A stretch of 64,000 nt of DNA, taken from positions 461,790 through 525,789 of the forward strand of contig NZ_VJYD01000002.1 of NCBI RefSeq assembly GCF_007341385.1, written 5' to 3'. Below, piece after piece: positions 60,136-64,000 of the stretch (the first letter of the stretch is position 1; every line of letters starts with the position of its first letter). Under the pieces are notes generated by a model, which saw nothing but the letters and a program-made list of their open reading frames with translations, was not told the DNA's origin and ran no database searches. The DNA is from Flavobacterium daemonense (GTDB lineage Bacteria; Bacteroidota; Bacteroidia; Flavobacteriales; Flavobacteriaceae). A program made the position numbers and the translations under genes.

Positions 60136-61494
60136 ATGCAACTGTATAACACTTTGAGCGCAGAAGAAAGAGCTATCATGATCGATGATGCAGGTAAACA
60201 ACGACTAACGTTGTCTTTCTATGCGTATGCCAAAATTGAAGATCCCAAAAAATTTCGCGATGATTTATTTTTAGCCTGGAACGCACTCGATGCTTTAGGC
60301 CGAATTTATGTTGCCAATGAAGGAATTAATGCTCAAATGAGTATTCCTGAAGAAAATTTGGAAGCTTTTAGAGCGACTCTTGAAGTTTATGATTTCATGA
60401 AAGGCATTCGTTTAAATGAAGCTGTCGAACATGACGATCATTCCTTTTTAAAATTAACCATTAAAGTACGTAATAAAATCGTTGCCGATGGTTTGAATGA
60501 CGAAACTTTTGATGTTACCAATATTGGCGTTCACTTGAAAGCCAAAGAATTTAACGAAATTTTAGATGATCCAAACACAATTGTAGTAGATTTTAGAAAT
60601 CACTATGAAAGCGAAGTGGGGCATTTTAAAAACGCAATTACTCCAGATGTTGAAACATTTAGAGAAAGTTTGCCAATTATCAACGAGCAACTTCAAAATC
60701 ATAAAGAAGATAAAAACTTGGTAATGTATTGTACTGGCGGAATTCGTTGCGAAAAAGCAAGTGCTTACTTTAAACACCAAGGTTTCAAAAACGTTTTTCA
60801 ATTAGAGGGCGGAATTATCAATTACGCGAAACAACTGAAAGAAGAAGGTTTAGAAAGTAAATTCATTGGTAAAAATTTCGTGTTCGATAATCGTCTTGGC
60901 GAAAGAATCACAGATGATATTATTTCGCAATGCCACCAATGCGGAAAACCTTGTGATAATCACACCAATTGCGAAAACGACGGTTGTCATTTATTGTTTA
61001 TTCAATGTGACGAATGTAAAACGGCTATGGAAAATTGTTGTTCTACAGAATGTTTAGAGATTATTCATATGCCTTTGGTTGACCAAGTTCGTTTGAGAAC
61101 TGGAAAACAAGTTGGAAATAAAGTGTTCCGAAAAGGGAAATCTGAAAATTTAAAATTCAAACATTCAGGTGAATTGCCAGAAACAGCTTTGGCGACAGCT
61201 CAAAAGCCAGTTGATATCCGTCAAAAAGTAAAAGTAAAAAAAGTACTTCTTGGAAAAGCTGAGCATTATTATGTAAAAGCACAAGTTGGTCAGTTTACAG
61301 TGGAAAATCACGGAGTAAACGCGGGTGATAAAATTCTTATTTCTGGTCCAACAACAGGAGATCAAGAATTAGTTTTGGACAAAATCATTGTTGATGGAGC
61401 TGAAACTGAAACAGCTAAAGTTGGCGATAAAGTGACTTTTGAAGTGCCATTCAGAATTAGATTGTCTGATAAAATTTATAAAGTTTTAGGTTAA
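60136..61494 (+). CDS. trhO: tRNA uridine(34) hydroxylase TrhO (rhodanese family) with extra C-terminal domain
   Basis: Rhodanese-like enzyme (UPF0176/YceA) that hydroxylates uridine 34 of certain tRNAs. The N-terminal acylphosphatase-like part carries VANEGINAQMSIPEEN. The rhodanese core has the catalytic Cys in VMYCTGGIRCEKA (Cys199). A Cys-rich zinc-type region follows at about 266-306 (CHQCGKPC, CENDGC, CDEC, CCSTEC). The usual protein ends near residue 320-350; here an additional beta-rich domain covers about 357-452 (VENHGVNAGDKILISGP). Confidence 0.9.
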   Translation: MQLYNTLSAEERAIMIDDAGKQRLTLSFYAYAKIEDPKKFRDDLFLAWNALDALGRIYVANEGINAQMSIPEENLEAFRATLEVYDFMKGIRLNEAVEHDDHSFLKLTIKVRNKIVADGLNDETFDVTNIGVHLKAKEFNEILDDPNTIVVDFRNHYESEVGHFKNAITPDVETFRESLPIINEQLQNHKEDKNLVMYCTGGIRCEKASAYFKHQGFKNVFQLEGGIINYAKQLKEEGLESKFIGKNFVFDNRLGERITDDIISQCHQCGKPCDNHTNCENDGCHLLFIQCDECKTAMENCCSTECLEIIHMPLVDQVRLRTGKQVGNKVFRKGKSENLKFKHSGELPETALATAQKPVDIRQKVKVKKVLLGKAEHYYVKAQVGQFTVENHGVNAGDKILISGPTTGDQELVLDKIIVDGAETETAKVGDKVTFEVPFRIRLSDKIYKVLG

Positions 61495-61515
61495 CATAAT
61501 CTAAAACTAACTTTT

Positions 61516-61550
61516 AAAAGCCTATTTTGTGTTACACAGAATGGGCTTTT
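61516..61550. terminator. Terminator between trhO and the PorP/SprF gene
   Basis: Stem 61516-61530 with 61536-61550 (core AAAAGCC/GGCTTTT, 13 of 15 pairs) and a short loop, followed by T bases. It serves converging transcripts. Confidence 0.75.
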
Positions 61551-61566
61551 TTATTTAGTTTAAAAA

Positions 61567-62541
61567 CTAATGAACAGGGCTTTGCGTGCAAGGACAATCG
61601 CTGATTGCTCGAAGAAAATCGAGACCAATTGTAATGACATGTGTTCCTGAATTATAGGCACCCATCTGGTTAAGAGATGCTTGATACGAATATCCAAAGT
61701 AAAAATTGGATTTTTTGAATCCGGCCATTGGTCCCAAAACTAAAGGCTGAAAGGGCTGATCATTTAAAAAACGATATGAAATACCGAGCCAATAATAGTC
61801 TTCATAACGGTTATATTGTCTGAACTTAAAATTCAAATCGGTACTAGAACGCTTATCGCTAACATAAAATTGATAATACACCGATGGTTCAAATTCTATT
61901 TTTTCGTTTTGAGCACTTTTAAAAATATACCCGGTGTAAACTTGATAATTACGAAGTAAATTAGGTTCTGTATAATAAAATTCGTTTGTTTTTTTATCCA
62001 GAATATTTTCAATGTTTATACTTAGGTAGAAATTTTTATTTCGGTACAGAGCACCTATGTCAAAATTATTATTGGAGATGCTTCGGTTATTTGTAACACT
62101 TGGATCTATAGGTGGTACAGGGCTATTTCCGGACTGAAATTTATCAGTATCCATTTTAAAATTATTCAGATTGTAAGAAATTCCAAATGATAAATATTGT
62201 TTGGAATAGTAATCCAAAATAAGATGATGAGCAAATGAAATTTTTGCTCCAGTTTGTTTGGTATTTCCATTGCTGTCATTGTACAATGAGATTCCGATTC
62301 CCGAGCGATCCAGAACTCTTAAATCGGCATAAAGGGATTGATTTTGCGGAGCATCTTTGATCCCAACCCATTGGGTTAAACCATTAGCTCTTATTCTTAA
62401 ATTATCGCCAATTCCCGCATAAGTTGGGGACACAACAAAAGGATTGTCGGCTAAGTATTGCGTGAAAACTGGTAGATTTAGTTCTTGTCCATAAGATGAA
62501 GTTATTACAAGAAATAAAGACCATAGTATAAAATTTTTCAT
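61567..62541 (-). CDS. PorP/SprF family type IX secretion outer-membrane protein
   Basis: Outer-membrane beta-barrel protein of 324 residues of the PorP/SprF family, which aids secretion or anchoring of type B T9SS substrates. It has a signal peptide (LWSLFLVITSSYG) and LPVFTQYLADNPFVVSPTYAGIGDNLRIRANGLTQWVGIKDAPQ, the family hallmark, followed by repeated strand pairs. Its ATG directly abuts the stop of the preceding giant gene (TAA then ATG), so they are translated from one mRNA and likely function as a pair. Confidence 0.92.
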   Translation of the reverse strand: MKNFILWSLFLVITSSYGQELNLPVFTQYLADNPFVVSPTYAGIGDNLRIRANGLTQWVGIKDAPQNQSLYADLRVLDRSGIGISLYNDSNGNTKQTGAKISFAHHLILDYYSKQYLSFGISYNLNNFKMDTDKFQSGNSPVPPIDPSVTNNRSISNNNFDIGALYRNKNFYLSINIENILDKKTNEFYYTEPNLLRNYQVYTGYIFKSAQNEKIEFEPSVYYQFYVSDKRSSTDLNFKFRQYNRYEDYYWLGISYRFLNDQPFQPLVLGPMAGFKKSNFYFGYSYQASLNQMGAYNSGTHVITIGLDFLRAISDCPCTQSPVH

Positions 62542-64000
62542 TTATCTGTAAAGTGTAAAGTGTCCAACAAATTCTCTGGCATCTTTGGGATCATTGAGTT
62601 TTAGTACATACCAGTAATCGCCAGAAGTTAGTTCAGCACCATTGTATTTTCCATCCCATTTTTGTCCATTGCTGAATTTGTTGATCATGCGACCGTATCT
62701 GTCAAAAATTGTAAAGGTTAAATTTTGATATTGTAAAGAAGAATCAGGTCCCCATTCATCATTAATTCCGTCGCCATCTGGAGTAAAATAATTTGGAATT
62801 GATATGTCGATGTAGTCGAAATATTTTGAAATACTAGCCGAACATCCATTTTTATCTGTTACAGTAACTATGTATGTTCCTGATTTATATATGATTAATT
62901 TATTCGCAGTAGCGGAAGATTCTGTGTTAAAGGTGTATTGATAATTTCCTGAACCACCAGAAGCGCTAGCAACAATTTCATTCAATTCACCATTGTTTAA
63001 ACTTAGTTCGAGAGGATTAATTTGATCAATAATAAACGACTTTGTGGTTTGAGTGCAACCGTTAGAATGTCTGGCGGTTATTGTGTGATTGCCAGAAGGT
63101 ACGTTTGTAAACACATTACTATCCTGGTAACCACTAGGATTTTCATCAAGTGTATAATCTATATCTGCTGGGTTGGTAATACTTTGATCAATTGTTACGG
63201 TAACCGAATTGACAGATAAATTATTTAGGCATTCATAATTAATTTCTGCAATTGGATTGATTTTAACGCCGTTCGGTATTTGAATTTCAAGTTGGTTTGT
63301 ACAGTTGTTAGCATCTTTAATGTAAACTTTATGCAAGCCGGCAGGTAGATTTTCATATGTGTATTCAGTTCCGGAAATTTGTCTATATATACCGTTAAAA
63401 TTATCCAAACTCAATTCATAAGGAGCTGATCCGCCAGTTATTTCGATACTAAAAGCGCCATTTTTTTCGTCAAGACAATTTTCAGGAAATAGGCTGTTAT
63501 GTATTACAGCAGAAGTCAATAATGGTGTCACAATCAAAACCAGTTCCTGATCAGCTGTACATCCGTCTTTGGTCAACAGATAAGTTCCTGAAGTATTGTA
63601 GGTCATATTGTTCTCACTCCAAGTATAACTTTCGCCTGAACAGATTGTTTGATAAGTCGAAATTTTTACCGGTTTCGAGGTTACAGTCAAAACCAGTTCC
63701 TGATCAGCGGTGCAGCCGTCTTTGGCTACAAGATAAGTTCCTGAAGTATTGTAGGTCATATTGTTCTCACTCCAAGTATAGCTTTCGCCTGAACAGATTG
63801 TTTGATAAGTCGAAATTTTTGCCGGTTGCGAGGTTACAGTCAAAACCAATTCCTGATCCGCGGTGCAGCCGTCTTTGGCTACAAGATAAGTTCCCGAAGC
63901 ATTGTAGGTTGTATTGTTTTCGTTCCAAGTGAAGTTTTCTCCTGAACATATTGTTTGAGAAGTCGAGATTTTTGCCGGTTTCGGGGTTACCGTCAAAACC
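62542..64000 (-). CDS. Large repeat protein with T9SS type B sorting domain (partial, start outside window)
   Basis: The C-terminal 485 residues of a secreted adhesin-like protein; the frame is open at the window edge, so the start is further on. It ends in a gliding-motility-associated type B sorting domain (about last 90 residues, IPNYFTPDGDGINDEWGPD to ARDEF-like REFVGHFTLYR). Ahead of it are PKD/SprB-type segments (SGGSAPYELSLDNF, GLHKVYIKDANNCTN). At the visible N-side are three near-identical 51-residue repeats ending ELVLTV. It pairs with the abutting PorP/SprF gene. Confidence 0.92.
   Translation of the reverse strand, partial: VLTVTPKPAKISTSQTICSGENFTWNENNTTYNASGTYLVAKDGCTADQELVLTVTSQPAKISTYQTICSGESYTWSENNMTYNTSGTYLVAKDGCTADQELVLTVTSKPVKISTYQTICSGESYTWSENNMTYNTSGTYLLTKDGCTADQELVLIVTPLLTSAVIHNSLFPENCLDEKNGAFSIEITGGSAPYELSLDNFNGIYRQISGTEYTYENLPAGLHKVYIKDANNCTNQLEIQIPNGVKINPIAEINYECLNNLSVNSVTVTIDQSITNPADIDYTLDENPSGYQDSNVFTNVPSGNHTITARHSNGCTQTTKSFIIDQINPLELSLNNGELNEIVASASGGSGNYQYTFNTESSATANKLIIYKSGTYIVTVTDKNGCSASISKYFDYIDISIPNYFTPDGDGINDEWGPDSSLQYQNLTFTIFDRYGRMINKFSNGQKWDGKYNGAELTSGDYWYVLKLNDPKDAREFVGHFTLYR
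63541..64000. repeat. Tandem 153-base coding repeats
   Basis: The phrase CAGTTCCTGATCAG.. recurs at 63541, 63694 and 63847, exactly 153 bases apart, and the next unit would begin at 64000. Each encodes 51 residues (core TICSGE.(Y/F)TW.ENN and KDGCTADQELVL). DNA identity between units is very high, indicating recent duplication. Confidence 0.93.

Noticed and set aside
63522..63932. A plus-strand frame with internal repeats (KFLKYCRSYCSHSK)
   Set aside because: The repeats are only the antisense reading of the 153-base units of the T9SS substrate, so the periodicity is inherited.

Overview
The window is a low-GC chromosomal segment that looks like Flavobacterium or a close relative in the Flavobacteriaceae. 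The evidence is Bacteroidota-type promoters (TAnnTTTG) a short distance upstream of many genes, little use of Shine-Dalgarno sites, a PorP/SprF-like protein beside a giant protein with a gliding-motility type B sorting domain (type IX secretion), many small lipoproteins, a TonB receptor with a carboxypeptidase-like N-terminus, and a CrtY-type lycopene cyclase. I saw no rRNA, tRNA, CRISPR array, prophage or classical insertion sequence. Most genes are housekeeping genes.

Layout. 0-14 kb: tail of a pirin-like cupin, pgk, a LysM lytic transglycosylase, lipoproteins, an ElaA-type acetyltransferase, a tandem OmpA-domain protein, a CtpA-type protease, rnpA, an acyltransferase, an acyl-ACP desaturase, an HD hydrolase and an alpha/beta hydrolase. 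13.9-21 kb: a 38-residue membrane peptide, feoA-feoB with a 41-residue Cys-rich partner, a SCO protein, an EamA transporter and an M13 peptidase. 21-34 kb: a nearly complete heme pathway. hemB, hemF, hemE, hemD, hemC and hemA lie on the minus strand; a divergent AraC-type regulator, hemH and hemJ lie on the plus strand. 34-37 kb: a histidine kinase and an enoyl-CoA hydratase. 37-45 kb: metal homeostasis, with a DtxR/MntR regulator, an Nramp-universal stress fusion, a Fur/Zur regulator, and a MerC, flavoenzyme, TonB receptor and thioredoxin group. 45-51 kb: glycosyltransferases with a decayed gene fragment, lycopene cyclase, ArsR and a bacilliredoxin. 51-57 kb: a tripartite RND efflux operon. 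57-64 kb: PPK2 with a SulP transporter, TrhO with an extra C-terminal domain, PorP/SprF and a repeat-rich type B T9SS substrate.

The most unusual content is between the genes. At least ten unrelated families of long imperfect inverted or tandem-word repeats (called R-A to R-M here) occupy the intergenic spaces. They are sometimes nested, and several carry a second small palindrome related to CCCGAAGCTTCGGG. Three families occur twice in this window ending almost directly at a start codon: R-H before hemE and hemH, R-G before hemB and hemJ, and R-E before mntR and an unknown gene. A fourth family, R-M, flanks a GxxExxY (PD-(D/E)XK nuclease-like) gene as inverted copies, and this roughly 630 bp unit fills the hemA-hemC gap. 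Two operators are also proposed: an MntR/DtxR-like box upstream of mntH, and two GCAAC-type palindromes over the promoter between the Fur/Zur gene and merC.

All assignments come from reading the sequence. No database search or folding program was run, so product names rest on recognised motifs and family resemblance.
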